Positions 24,595-37,795 of a stretch of DNA of 64,000 nucleotides are shown piece by piece; position 1 is the first letter of the stretch, and each line of letters opens with the position of its first letter. Under the pieces are notes generated by a model. That model did no database searches, was not told the origin of the DNA, and was given only the letters and a program-made list of their open reading frames with translations. The DNA is from Epiperipatus broadwayi (lineage: Eukaryota; Onychophora; Udeonychophora; Euonychophora; Peripatidae): NCBI GenBank assembly GCA_028023455.1, contig JAQFVV010000020.1:10826385-10890384 (forward strand), written 5' to 3'. Made by a program: the position numbers and the translations under genes.

Positions 24595-24671
24595 TATGGA
24601 AAACAAAAATGCAAGTTAAAAAACTTGTTAAGCATTAGCAAGTTTTTTAACTTGCATTTTTGTTTTTCATA
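24595..24671. repeat. Long near-perfect hairpin
   Basis: 27 bases (24601-24627) pair exactly with 24639-24665 around the loop TTAAGCATTAG, and six further pairs, one a G-T, extend the stem to 33. The stem contains the nested direct/inverted word GCAAGTTAAAAAACTTG. It could be a pre-miRNA-like transcript or a foldback insertion; the absence of bulges and lack of arm asymmetry favour a recent insertion. Confidence 0.75.
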
Positions 24672-24680
24672 TATATATAT

Positions 24681-24958
24681 GGATAAGAGAACAAACAGGT
24701 GTTACTGACCTCATTGAAAAAATTAAAAGACTGGAATTGGGCTGGACATATTTTACTAAAAGAGATGATAATAGATGAACAATTGAATTCCAAGAGATTG
24801 TAAAAGACCCAGAAAGAGACCACATGTGGGATGGATGAAATAAGAAAGTGTGCGGGGTGATCGGGAGAAGAGAAGCTAAAGATCAGATAAGATGGATTGA
24901 ACTTGGAAAGACATTCATCCTGCAGTGGATTGATAATGTTGATGATGATGATAAGACG
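24681..24958 (+). mobile_element. 3' fragment of an RTE-like LINE
   Basis: Closely similar to the 38.7 kb copy: it contains GTTACTGACCTCATTGAAAA, then the GGGCTGGACATA block, GGGATGGATGAAATAAG, and the terminal TCCTGCAGTGGATTGATAAT followed by a GATGATGATGAT tail. 5'-truncated and interrupted by stops. It directly follows the long perfect hairpin at 24595-24671. Confidence 0.75.
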
Positions 24959-26002
24959 GAGATTTCATTATACAAATCTACATATGTAGGATTTACAAAA
25001 AAAACTTCTAAGTAAAAAAAAAGTAATCTACAATCTTTTTGCCCTTATAAAAATTGAAGATGATTGTAGATAGAGGTAAAACATTTTATTATAATAAAAA
25101 AGGCATATAAGTTTTTTAAAAATGATTATGAAAACAAACAAATATTATACATAAAAACTATATTATAATTTTTGTCAAAATTTAGGCAGAAAAGTAATAT
25201 ATATTTGATGAGTTATCATGGATAGCCATCACACGTTATTTTCTTTTTTATCACTTGATCACAAAACTTGGCATTCTTTCAAAATCCGATTACTTTCCAG
25301 AATGTCACTTAATATCCACAAATATATAAAATAATATCACAGAGTACTTTCAACTGAAAAATGCCAGTTAAAATTAAAAAAAGTAATTCTTGGCATATCC
25401 CCAACTGCTAAAAATAAAAGTATTTTTAATAACAGTATGTTGACACTCATTTGATTGACTGAAATTAACATTGGATCCTCATTTTTTTTTACTGATATCA
25501 ACTAAACACCCATTAACCAATCGCAAATGCATTGTTTACCGAATTGACTATGAACAGGCTACTAGGGGGAAAAATTCCAAGCCTATTTTTGAACTAAAAT
25601 AAATTTCAAGCTTCACATGACCTGAGGTCATAATATAGAAGTGTTACTGATGGCACTCCGTGATATTATTATATATAAACAATTTCTTTGGCCATTTAAA
25701 CATTAATTACAGTATATATAATTATATTACATTGTGTTTTTATTATATATATATATATATGAATACAGTTTATATGATAATACGAATATAAAGTTTAACA
25801 AGTTAAAAATAACAATGATATAAGTACTGAGTTGAAATCCTTCTATAAGTTATATAATAAAAATTTCATACAAGCATTAATGATATTTTTATATCAAGTT
25901 TATTCAACAAATATTATAAAGTGAATATAATATTCCGAAATGTTTGATTATTTTAATAATTACAAATTAGAACAATTGCTCAATTTTAAATAAATAAAAC
26001 AC

Positions 26003-26070
<68 letters not shown>
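26003..26070 (+). repeat. (AAT)n microsatellite, about 22 units
   Basis: An uninterrupted run of ATA/AAT trinucleotides about 67 bases long, far longer than any other trinucleotide run in the window. Likely polymorphic. Short TA runs are widespread (for example 13692, 25745, 53755, 56505). Confidence 0.95.
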
Positions 26071-26589
26071 TTAAGGAGATAATCTACCACTGATTACATT
26101 AAATTTAATTAAACATATTACTCTATCAATTTCCAATTGCCTAAGTAGATGAAAATGAAACCATTTCTCACCTTCTTCAGTTCTTATTATGATGATAAGA
26201 ATGGACAATAATATTTATAAGATTCAACATCAAATTCATACAGAGATGCATTTATAATCTAATTCAAATTAGACTTAAATAATATTCACAAGATACAATT
26301 TCTAAATCTGCATTTTACTATCCTTTTGAATTTCTGATTCATTGTAAATATACACTAGAATATTTAAGCACTATCTATTAATATGTAATAATTTTAGAAA
26401 CCAAATCTATTATGCTGTTTAATTAGAATAAGCTTAAGGCATGGGTTGATAGCCCATTCTTTTAAAACATTTATTGATGGAGTAGTGCATGTCTACTTAT
26501 AGCACATGTGTGAAAGTTATTTTTCTTCCATATATATATATTCAATCCAATAACTTGTGATTTCAGTTATAAGATGATAAATTCCCACT

Positions 26590-26790
26590 GTCTAGCATTT
26601 GACTACCCTGGAGATCTTAGGATCTAATGCAACCTTTCAGCAACCACCTTTTATCTCCATTTAACTACAAAACTACGAGTCTTAAACTGAAAAGACCTTA
26701 ATGTTTTCAATCCAAGCCCATTAGCTTATATAGTCATATGGGTCTGAACCCAGTTCAGTATCCATACATTTTGGTGTCTTTGGAAATAGA
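26590..26790. repeat. Family B internal fragment
   Basis: Carries GATCTTAGGATCTAATGCAA, the CAACCACCTTTTATCTCCAT block, TTAGCTTATATAGTCATATG and CATACATTTTGGTGTCTTTG in the order of the forward unit at 54 kb. Both ends of the unit are missing. A smaller piece with CTATATGGGTCTGATCTCAG lies at about 24500-24540. Confidence 0.7.
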
Positions 26791-28749
26791 AATAGTAAAA
26801 ATAATTAAAAATATTTAATGTTTTATTTACAATCATGGACATATGATAAAATTAATTCCATTTAAAACCATTTAATGATATACTTTAAATTTTCTTTGAT
26901 TACAACATGTTCACATCACAAAATTTTATACAATTTAATTCATGCAAAAACCAAAACAAAATACAAATTTTTATTAATGCAATATATATTTTTTGAATTG
27001 TTGTATTTTACAGAACATTATCATACTGAAAACATTTTTATAAAGGCACTATATTTCTAATAATACTTAGAATAGTGGATGTTTATAATTAACAATTTTA
27101 TAATTAATAAAGTTTATTAAGCAACTAATAAATAAATAAAAAGATTTTGTATTGCCACGTAGATATAACTCAACTTCGAATAGAATAATAAAAAAAAAAA
27201 ATTAGTTTGCTGATAATGAATGACATAGATTTTTTAATTATTTTTTATGCCATTAAGTATTATTATTATTATTCAACTTTGAATTAAATTAGTTTGCTGC
27301 TAATAAATGAAAGATGTTAAAAAAAAAATTCAAACTATTGAATTGAATTTTTATTCACTTTTAAATGGTATAATGACATAAAATTAGTTTGCTGATAATG
27401 AATGAGATATTTTATAATTCTTTCAACAATCATGATATAGAATAATCATAATGTTTTACAGCTTTTTATAAATTCTGTGTATGTAAATTATTTTTTATGT
27501 AGGAATGGATTTACATATGCCAAATCTATGTATTTCAAAAATTGAGATTGGTATTAGGATGGCCAGTGACAGTATGCAAAATAACTGTGAGCATCATTAT
27601 AAAAAGAAATGTCAAAAAGCATTGCAAATTTTAGTATAAGGAAAATAGAATATTATAATAAATAAATATGAAATTTTATTTGAAACAAATTTATTCACAA
27701 TTTTTTTTTTTTGGACTTCATATTTACAAAATTACAAACAATCTATATCTTATTAAACAATTTACATCATTTTCAATTATTATTACTGTAAGGTTTATAA
27801 AATGTTCTTTGTAAACATGATTTAATTACAATAAAGCCATGAATAATGCTTACACTATCCAATATGTAAACAAATAAACAAAACAAAAAAATTACAATTT
27901 GTAAATTTAATACATTTTACAATACATGAGCAAACATTTTCCATCTCTAAATGCCACATATGATCACATTAAAAAAAAAATTACAACTTGTAAATAAATT
28001 TTGCAATACATGAACAATAGTTTTAAAATTTTGAAGTACCATATGCAAATGTGTTGATTAAATTTTTTTCAGTTTAATTTTATTCTGTCTTTATTATTCT
28101 TTATGCATTTGCTATGCAGTATTTCACAAAATAAAATGTTACATAAATATACTGCTAAAAGTTTTACAAATTGGGGGGGGGGGAGAAATGGCTGGGCATA
28201 TTTAATTGCAATGAAAGTCAGATATTTCATTACTAAGTTTTTTTAAAAAATAAAAATCAATACAGTAATTTTTTTTTGCTTATTATTTTTTAAGACAAAC
28301 AACCAGTAAAATATGTGTAAATGTGTCCCTCAATTTATTATTAATAATTTAACTTTCAAGTGCTTGGAGCTGTGCTAAGAAAAGTCTATAATTATATTAT
28401 TGCTAATTTTTAAAAAATTTGTCCATACTACAATCTTAATTTATATATGCATGCTATATATATATATAAAAGTGCCTGTGTTATATATATACATAAGCAT
28501 GCTAAAAGTACAGTACACTTCTATTCTTATCAGTTTCATCAAAATGTGAGCTATTATATGTAATCTATGATATGCAAAAAGAAGACTTGAAACAAAATAT
28601 AGGGTATATCACAATTTCACTGTACAGTACATTGTATAATTAATATACACAATTAATGCCCACACCCCAAATAAATATGATACACATTTATGGTTAATTT
28701 TTTTAAAAGTGTTACCATTCCCTCCTGCTTTTCATTCACCTCCAACATA

Positions 28750-28905
28750 AGTTTTGCAATAGCAAAATCTCGATACAGTAGAGCCACCCCAGTGCATCCA
28801 CTGATTACTAAGGCTTGCACTGGGTGGCACTACTGTATGGAAAGTTTGCTACTGTTAATATCAGCTTGCGTAAGCATAGGAAATGGTGAACATAGATTTT
28901 GCAGA
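28750..28905. repeat. Family B minimal foldback copy
   Basis: GCAAAATCTCGATACAGTAG (28761) and CTGTATGGAAAGTTTGCTAC (28833) are the diverged inverted ends with only the CAGTGCATCCACTGATTACT block between them. The sub-terminal AATATCAGCTTGCGTAAGCA and GGAAATGGTGAACAT follow on the right. No hammerhead-like sequence remains. Confidence 0.6.
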
Positions 28906-31900
28906 ATTGTGTCCAATGTCTCTATCAAGAATCTTTTGTATTGTTTGCTTTAATAATAATGAAATCAAAATAAACATTCCCTTCTTGCCTCTATTTTATT
29001 AACTAATGATAACTAAATTTTTAAAAATAAGGTTTTTTTCTGAAATCTTTATTTATAAAATATTAGAATATCAGAAAATTTATTTATGGTTGACCAGAGC
29101 AGTAGTTCAATTGTCTATTCAATTATTTCATATCAGCTAGACTTCTTTTTCTTAAAATATAGAAACATTTCCATTAATTAAACCAAAATTCACAATCAAA
29201 GTTTTAATAAGACTGAAGTTATTAATTAAGCTTAAGTCTCAGGATCTCACAAACATAAACGATCTATCTTTGAAGAATGATAAAAATTTAATAATTGATT
29301 ACTAATGATATTTCAAAGTTAGATGGCTTTGCTTAACTATTAAAAGTTTGAAGAGTTTTCAAATCAGTATGAACTTCTTAATGAGAAAAATGTCATTTTC
29401 ATCACCTGCAACTGACATAACTAATGAATAAACAGAATAATTTATCGATGATGAGAGACTGGTTGGCATGAAGCAATCAGAATGCTACTTTAAAAACTCT
29501 TTGACGATGAACGATCAATATTCGTTTACACAAGACAAAAACAAAAGTCATATAATAGAATTTAATATTTTTTTTTCAAGAATTAAAGTAAAATATAAAT
29601 CAGGAGGAAGATTAAATGACAGTTTTTAAAGAATAAAAAGTACAGGATATCTTTTTTTTGTTAATATAAATAGTAGTAAAGACTAATAGTGCATCACTTT
29701 AGAAACAAAAACCAAATATTATATATAAATGTTGAACTGGATAGTCAGAACTTGTTTATTTACTGGATGGAAAAAAAATTCTTTTTAAAATTCTAATTAT
29801 GAACTTTATTTTATTTTTTACTTTCCTCTTCTTAGTTTATGGACCAGCTGCTCTCATGCAGCGATAAAATGCGCACAAAAATATAATAGTATGCCCATTT
29901 CGAATGATGATTAAGTATTAAAATGACAGATTGAACACAACAAGTCTATTAATAAAATAAGATCACATCTTCAGCTGAGACTTACTCGGAAATCATCAGC
30001 TATTTATTACTTCACCATTTTTCTGCGTGTATATATACATATAAACACATTTCAGATTCGTCTATGCTTATATTTGTTTGTTGTCATTATTAATATTATA
30101 GCCACATTTTGGCTGGAATATATCTGACTTCATCCAAGCAATAGAGATCATTCAAGGATATTGCAAAAAAAGTCCAAAAATTAGAAAACACAAAATAGTT
30201 ATCAAATACTCATAAAATTATAAAGGCCTTTCTAACAGCCCCTCATTAAGCAACAGTTAGAAAAATCCAGTAGTCTTTAGCTATACCGATTGATAGATGG
30301 TGACTGTTAGAGCTAAGAATAATTTGATATATATATTTTTAACCAATAGTGAATAATTAGCAATATTGACTATAGGCTCGTTATCTAAAATATAAACTTC
30401 AAGCTATAGAGAAAAAACAACTCAGTCTAAATGCAAATTGTCATAAAAATGATAAGTGAAAATGCACTATCAGTATTTGATGAAGTTCTGCCTTTGGTAT
30501 GCGTATATATACAAAAGATAGTTCAGTATATATATAAACAATCAGTTATTTCTTATATGGAATCTAATTTTCGTGCCCTCATCTCTATACTTACGATATT
30601 TATTTTTAAATAAAACTACTGAAGTGCAAAACATGGAGACACTGAGTTTAGGAGAGCGATTAAGACATAAATTGACAACTTTATTAATATAGTTTGAAAA
30701 ATTTAGATTCTATTTGCTTACATTTTAGTGTGTAACTAACATTTAGTTTAGCAATTCATTGTGCAGTTATCCTATTTAATGATGATGAAAGTTTTTGTCA
30801 AAACATTTTAATTTTAACAAAAATGTTTTTTATTACCAAAATAGGATTAAATCTAAGTAATTTAATAGTTCTAGATTTAAGAATTTACCATTAGTTATGT
30901 GTGTAATCCACAATCACATTCTCTTTTCCATACTATTGTTTTACAGTTGATATTTTAAAATCTAATATCAGATTTCTAATCTGAGATCTTGAAAACCTGA
31001 GAGACAAATTTTCATCAAAATAAAAATAATTTAATCCCCTTTTCTATTTTGTATCCTTTTATATGCTCATCTTGAAGATGCTACAGATAATTATCAGTTT
31101 CATGATATATGAAACTGAAAATATTCACATATCCTTTAATCAAAATATCATGGCTAAAAATTGCATCCTCATAAAGAAAGATCTCATGGTATATTTAGGA
31201 CACTGCCTGGCTTTCCCACAATACAGAATTTGAATCCAGACTTCAGATTCCAAATAAGTATAAAATTTTTCTTTTAGAAATTCAATCCATAATCAGTAAA
31301 TAGGTATTCATTATTGGTCAGTAAAAGGTTACCAAATAATATTAGTTAGAAAATAAAACAATGAATGAAAAATGCTAAAACCCTCACCAATCAATACTTA
31401 TCAGGCTGGAATATTCCTCCATGAGAGAATATTGGAAAGTTATTTAAAGACTGATTTATCATTTACTTTTTACATCTTCATGTCTCCCATTTGCTGTATA
31501 TTTTTTTAAGTATTTTGAAAAATACTATTGGATATAAAATAGTATAATTTTGGTGAAAAAAAATTATCATTTACACATTCATTTTGGCTTCAAAATCATT
31601 CAATGTCTCAGATAAGAAATAAGACATCTGAGAAAATAAACCATGATGTATCTTGGTCTTGCACTCAGAGGTAAAGGCCACCAAATTTAATATAATTACT
31701 GATGCATGTTGGTGAGTCACCCATTACTATATGAATAATTACATAAAAATAATAGCTGCAATGACAAGAACATAGGAAATGGACATTAGGAATTTGCCCT
31801 GTTCAGTTCCTTTAAAGCTTTATACAGGAACCAAAGGATCTTTCACTTAATAGCAAATACCTTGTTTCAATTCTTACATATGGATCTGTGAAAGTTAGCA

Positions 31901-31934
31901 AAAAAGCACTATAATGATTTCAACCTCCTGAGAA

Positions 31935-32160
31935 TAAAGATATTGACATCATTGAAAAGAATTAAGAGAATGAAATGGATATGTTGCTAGAAGGGAAAAT
32001 AATAGATGGGCAGTTGAACTTTTAAGAAACTGGATCGCAAGAGATAACACATGAGATGGAGAATGAGATGACAAAGTTTGCTGATGTAATATGGAGAAGA
32101 GAAGCTATGTATCAGAAAAAATGGACTAAATTTGGAGATTTTTATCTAGTAGTAAAATAA
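31935..32160 (+). mobile_element. Degenerate 3' fragment of an RTE-like LINE
   Basis: Shares the same block order as the 24.7 and 38.7 kb copies (ATTGACATCATTGAAAAGAA, a GATATGTTGCTAGAAGG block, AATATGGAGAAGAGAAGCTA, GGACTAAATTTGGAGA) but with many substitutions and no clear GAT tail. It is the most diverged of the three fragments. Confidence 0.6.
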
Positions 32161-32408
32161 CAATGGCCAGAAATGATCATACTTTTGGTAGTTCAAATAT
32201 GGAATTTACACCATGACATTGTCAAATGGATAACACAAAAGGATAGTTTCGTACAATGCATGAGTTTTCTAATATTAAATCATATAATTAAGATTTATAT
32301 TGTTTACCCACAGCATTTTATTTAAGGAGGCTATAGAAGTTTTTAAAAAACCAAATTACATTAACAAATGTGAAGATACAATGAAACTTATCATGCACGT
32401 GGAAGTTG

Positions 32409-32431
32409 CTTCACACACACACACACACACA
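32409..32431 (+). repeat. (CA)n microsatellite, short
   Basis: A run of about 11 CA units, followed by ATAAACACC. The only clear long CA/TG tract in the window; a CA-rich degenerate stretch is at about 15250-15282. Confidence 0.9.
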
Positions 32432-32499
32432 TAAACACCATCCAAATTTAAGCCAAGATCACATGATACAATTATTATCTCTGAAATAACCATCTGATT

Positions 32500-32607
32500 T
32501 CGTCTTGCATTGGTGGTCGAGAGGTCAGTGCGACTGCCTTGCACTAGCAGGCAGTTGCCCGGGTTGTGGGTTCGCGTCCCGGTCGATGCTATGACACTTA
32601 AAAAAAA
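32500..32607 (+). mobile_element. tRNA-derived SINE with perfect 15-base target duplication
   Basis: The body runs from TGCATTGGTGGTCGAGAGGT (A box) through a long variable arm to GTGGGTTCGCGTCCCGG (B box), then CGATGCTATGACA and a pure A tail. The 15-base sequence AATAACCATCTGATT flanks it at 32485-32499 and 32608-32622 with no mismatch. Perfect duplications plus an A tail show recent LINE-driven insertion. The minus-strand open frame across it is spurious. Confidence 0.85.
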
Positions 32608-33334
32608 AATAACCATCTGATTATTATTTTACCCAATCGAGGAATAGTGATGTTATTAAAATGTCAGTATTTTATTAAGGACGGGTGCTCCCGATTATAA
32701 AACATAATAAATACTCTTTAAATAAGTGCATTAAATTTCACATCTTTTTTCATTCACCTCACTGGCAAGTCACACTTATACATTTAACAAAAATACAACT
32801 ATATATAAATGAAGATCTCAGCAAGCGTAAAAAAGTAGCTGTTAATTTGTAGCCATAATGTTTTACAATAGCATATTGCTGTTAATACATTTAAATATTC
32901 ATCCTACTTTCTATAAATATCTATCTACACTTTACAAAATATCTGTTTATTTTGCTTTACCTGTGTGACTCATCTAGACATCAATAAAATTGATTTATTT
33001 TTCTTTTCTATTTCTTTATTATAATTGTACATTTGTAACCTCAGAATTGAAATACTTAAGCATATATTCTATTTAAAACTAAAAACAATAACCAATGTTC
33101 AGTTTACTAAGATAAAAAAAGACACGTTTATTACTGATTTTAATCAAAATTTAATTCAAATAAATTTAGTATTGATTTCTTGTTATAGAGACTTTTGCTT
33201 TAAGACAATAATTTTTTTATGTCAAAATTAATAATTTTTCTAATTACTTTAAAATGGAAAGTAGATTTTTTTTAACCATGTTTCATTTTTTTAATTATTA
33301 TTATGAGTACAATATTAAGTAGAAAGATATCAAA

Positions 33335-33590
33335 ACAGGCAAAACTCTCCATACAGTAGTGCCACTCAGTGCAAGGCAGAGTAATTAATGGATGACAGAA
33401 GGTTTGTGCATAAAATCCCTATCTAGTGGCCTACTCATTCAATATCCCCAGACTAGTTTCTATCCTTCTAGCATCTATTGATTACTCTTGCTTGCAATGA
33501 GTGGCACTACTGTATGGAGAGTTTTGCCTGATTTAATAACAGTTATGAGCAAGCATAAGAAATGGTGATCATGTGATGTTTAGAAAGATC
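33335..33590. repeat. Family B short foldback copy
   Basis: Terminal CAGGCAAAACTCTCCATACA (33338) and TGTATGGAGAGTTTTGCCTG (33511) are near-perfect inverses of each other; between them lie the GCATAAAATCCCTATCTAGT block and GACTAGTTTCT. The right flank continues with AATAACAGTTATGAGC and ATCATGTGATGTTTAG, the sub-terminal sequence of other copies. Internally deleted. Confidence 0.75.
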
Positions 33591-35932
33591 TTCTGTGCTA
33601 ATAAATTAATTTATGCTTTATCTCTAGCACTCTAAACTTTGAACAATTCATAATTGTAGTGGTAAACACAATGATTACTTATGTTAATTGTTTTCCAGTA
33701 AGCAGAAAAACAATAAAATGTTGATGAAGAGCGATGGTAACTATGATACCAGCAGCATCTACACCTCAAAGATAGAAAGCTTTAAACCCATAGGACTGAA
33801 CATTAATACATATAGAATATCATCAGTGTGACATCCTTAATTGCTAAACTTTTACAGATTAATATTTTTAAAAATTTGACAGAAGCTTAAACATCCTGTA
33901 TTAAGCTTAGAAAGAAAATGCAAACAGTTAACAAAACAAACAAATTCTGTATGATTCACATAATATATGGATAGAAAAGTGACTGCAGTAAAATTAAGCT
34001 GAATGTTTATTGTTATTATATTGTGGTGACATGAACTATGATAATTTCACTAGGAGAGTTCAATCATGCACTACTCCTCCCTCCAAAAAAAAAAAAAGAT
34101 GTAAATAAACAAACAAAAACCATTAAAATTCTCAACTTTTATGATATTCATGCAGCCATTTATATTTCTCTGAGGGCCGTACACTATCATGCTTTTAAAA
34201 AAGTAAATTTGTAAATACATTTTGCAATATATTAGTAGCCATTTTTCCATCTCGGAGTGACATACATAATTATATATATTGAAATATTTTATAGGAATAT
34301 ATATTTCATGTATATGCATGCAATAAGATATATTTGCAAATGAAAGTTGGAATAACATGAAATTCTTTTTTCTTTTAGGGAATAAAGCAGGGAAAACAGG
34401 TGTATTGCTTGAAACAGATTACAAGCAAGCTGATCATGAAAAAATAAGTTTATGAGTGGTTTAATGCGTGTGTCAAATTCACCACATCCTTAAAAAAGCA
34501 TGGCAAATAAAATCCAATATCAAGACAATGCTGATTTTTAAAAAAAAACACAAACATTTTTCTCTCAGAATTAGTTCATAATGGTCAGGCATTTTAACTG
34601 CATGTTCTGAAACATTTGTGTGATGCAGTAAAGTGGAAACAACCCATTATATGATAAATTCAGAAGTGCAAGCTTCATGCAGCCATGCATCAGCACACAA
34701 AGCCTTGAATGTAAAACATATTTTAAATTAAATTCAGCATGAGCCAGCTTATCTAGCAGCCATAGTTATTCAATCTCCATGTGACTGTTTTTATTCTCGA
34801 ATGAAAAAATGCCTCAATTTTGTTTTTATTTTTGCAGGCTTAGAAGTAGTACGAAAAGATGATGCAGGTGTTAAAGGATATCACTTTGCAAATGTTTCTA
34901 AACTACTTTGAAAAGTGAAAAACACATTTAGATGAGTGTATTGCATCAAATAGGCAATATATTGAAGGAGATAAATTTATGACACTTAAAAAATAAATAA
35001 ACAATTTTTTATTATAAAATTCTAAACACTTTTGGGTACCCATTCCTACCAATGTAGAAAGATTAATTCCTAGAACTGATATTGATTATTCATTAACTAA
35101 ACAGTTTAATTAGAATTCAGAAAACACTTCATTATTTCCATAGAATGTTGCTAAAGATAATTAATGAGCTACATGTAAATAATGAGTGTGAATATACTAA
35201 AACTCATTTTCTACCTATTTGTATATGAAAAGACCAATTCATAAAATTTTCCCAATGCATTACTAACTTTGCTGTTTCATTCTACAGGACAGATTACAGG
35301 GATCAAATGCTATAATTTCAGCTTACCCAATCCCTTGATCACATCATCACTATGAATTAGCTTTAAAACTAACATTTGCTGCTATAAATATACATCATTA
35401 AAATATATATATATATTAACGTATTGCTATTCAAGATGGCGGAATACGCCATAAGCTGGCTATAGCAAAGGATATTAATCTTTAATTTTATGTAGGCATT
35501 TTTAAAATTTTGTAGTTTTATTCTAGCAGATTTATATATATGATTGTCTAATTTATTAAAGGCCTGAAAACAGATATCATCATCAATATAGACTATTATC
35601 ATTGACTGGTTCTGCTGGCATTTCCTAATACATTATTGATTGAAAATATCATCTGAATTACAAAATAAAAACAATTCATAAACTTAGATTTTGTTTTTTA
35701 AATATATTAAAAACAAATTGTTCCTGATGTAGACTTTCTCTATAATAATTTCTCTCCTTTTATCATTATCAGTTGTGTAATAATTCTTAAATTTGAAGTT
35801 TATTAATATATGTATATGGCTCTTGCTAAAATTGTTAAAATTCGTATTAATTAAAAAAAAATTTTAATTTTTTATTTTACACAAGTTTAAAATATAGAAT
35901 GAACACTTTTAAAATATTGATTTACACCTGGG

Positions 35933-36764
35933 TCTTTTGAAGTTACGCGATTCGTGTTTCACCGGAAGTCGATTTCCGATAATGCGCTATTACTTTAAAT
36001 AATAAATTTCACGCACTTGCGTTATATTGAAAGTAATAGCACATTATTGGAATTCGACTTTCATCTTAGTAATTTCAATATTTTCAGTGCTTTATAATAG
36101 TAAGATTTTATGCAATAATGAAATTAAATTCATGATTTCCACATTTTATGTATACACATATTAAATTTTACAAGATTATAATGTAAATTTGTTCAAACAT
36201 TGTGTGTGTTAATTTTGCATTTTAAATCACATTCTGTTTTTGCTTTTTAAAAAAGAACGTAATCAATTATTATTTTCTTATTAATGACATTAATCATTAA
36301 CGTGCTCTTAAATTCCAATGAGATCTAAATGGTTGTATGTCTGGATATCGCGAGCTTCGTAAACAATTAATAAAATCATCATCTCAAAGATTAATTACGT
36401 TGTCACCAGAAAATCATAATAATTAAAATGTGTATAAAAAAATGTAAATTACTGTACTGCAAATTATGCATAAAAATATATTATTTTGAATAAAATTAAA
36501 TATTATAGTTAAAAAAAAGTTTGTCTTGTATCAATTTTTTTCAAATTTGAAATTTCTTATTAGTCATATTTTATTTCCTTATTTTTTTTTGCGCGCGAAT
36601 TTTAAAGTAATTTTACGTTGGTGCTTTGCTTTTATGCGAATTTTGAAAAATCACAGACTGCATCCCCCCCCTTTTCAATGTAAGTTACGTCTATTTTTGC
36701 GCGATTTCGTTTGCGCGTGTTTTCTTAGGAACCTATCTATCACGTAAAACGAGACCCAGGTGTA
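35933..36764. mobile_element. TIR-bounded DNA element of about 830 bp with a family C copy inside
   Basis: TACACCTGGGTCT at 35933-35945 is repeated in perfect inverse at 36752-36764 (AGACCCAGGTGTA). Just inside the left end are GCGATTCGTG and the family C arm (CCGGAAGTCGATTTCCGATA to about 36105); near the right end is a run of CG-rich words (GCGCGCGAATT, GCGCGATTTCGTTTGCGCG). No transposase is encoded; the open frame 36526-36747 is unsupported. No clear target duplication, so the superfamily is open. Confidence 0.6.
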
Positions 36765-37727
36765 CTTGTATTCTATTAAACACATTGTTGCTATCCATTG
36801 CAAACTGAGCTAGTAAAATTTGAAGGATACAAATACAGCTTATTTGTATTATCTATTTGATAATTATTGGAATGATGACCGATGAATTATTCAGTTTCAC
36901 ATGTGAGTAATTGGCCGGATGTGTTAACAAGTTAAAGATATTTAGTTTAAGATTTATTATTGATCTTAAGTGTAGCTTTCCGTGATTGCCAAGGTTTTTA
37001 TTAATTTATTCTTTTATTAAGTATCTTTGCTAAAAGTGTGTATGAGATAAATTGTGTGTTTTAGATATGGCTTATCCTGATAACGAATGATATACTTGTT
37101 GGGTCGCATGGATATTTGACAATTTTCATTATACAAATCTTCAATATCACCAGTCATAATGACAATTTTATTATTCTTGAGCAATAATAAATGAACCCAT
37201 TCAAATTTTGACATTTTCTATTATTCCATCTGGTGATAGTTTTTGCAAATACTCAATCTTTCACTTTTGTATAAAATCTTTATGTTATACTAAAATTCAA
37301 AAAATTGGACTTGATTTCTTTTTAATTAAATTTAATAAGCAAATAAAATTCTAAAAAAATCACATTTGACTTTTTTAATTATTTAAAAATTGAACTGTAA
37401 ATAAGAATATAAAACATAAACATTACCATGTTAGTATAAACACACTTTCAGAAAATGAACAAATTCTTTCTATTTTTTAATGTAAATGAAATAGGAATTT
37501 GTGATAAATCTATGAATTTCTGCTTTAAAATCTGATATTTGCTTTATAATTATTAAAATATTTGAAAAATTCTGACATCTTGCCACTTTTGACAGATGAT
37601 GATGCTACACATTGAATTTCACATTGAGTGTGGCAAGAATAAAAATGCCCTTATAAGAAATCTTTCTTTCGAGAACAATAGAATAAAAATGATTGTTATT
37701 TGCTAGCTGTCCATAAGAGCAGTTGAA

Positions 37728-37795
37728 GTTAGGAGATATATAAAAGTTCTGAAGGAGATTGCTGGGGCAATTGAAACTGTAAAAGAGGGTGGTAA
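37728..37795 (+). repeat. Family E core fragment, diverged
   Basis: AGTTCTGAAGGAGATTGCTG followed by GGGCAATTGAAACTGTAAAA is the plus-strand relative of the 52.5 kb minus-strand copy. The core box has changed (CTGAAGG) and stem II has a G-T pair. The two lie in inverse orientation 15 kb apart. Confidence 0.5.

Noticed and set aside
32356-32616. 86-codon minus-strand frame with TGTRTHNPGNCLLVQGSR
   Set aside because: It is the reverse translation of a tRNA-derived SINE and the adjacent CA repeat, a common source of false proteins.
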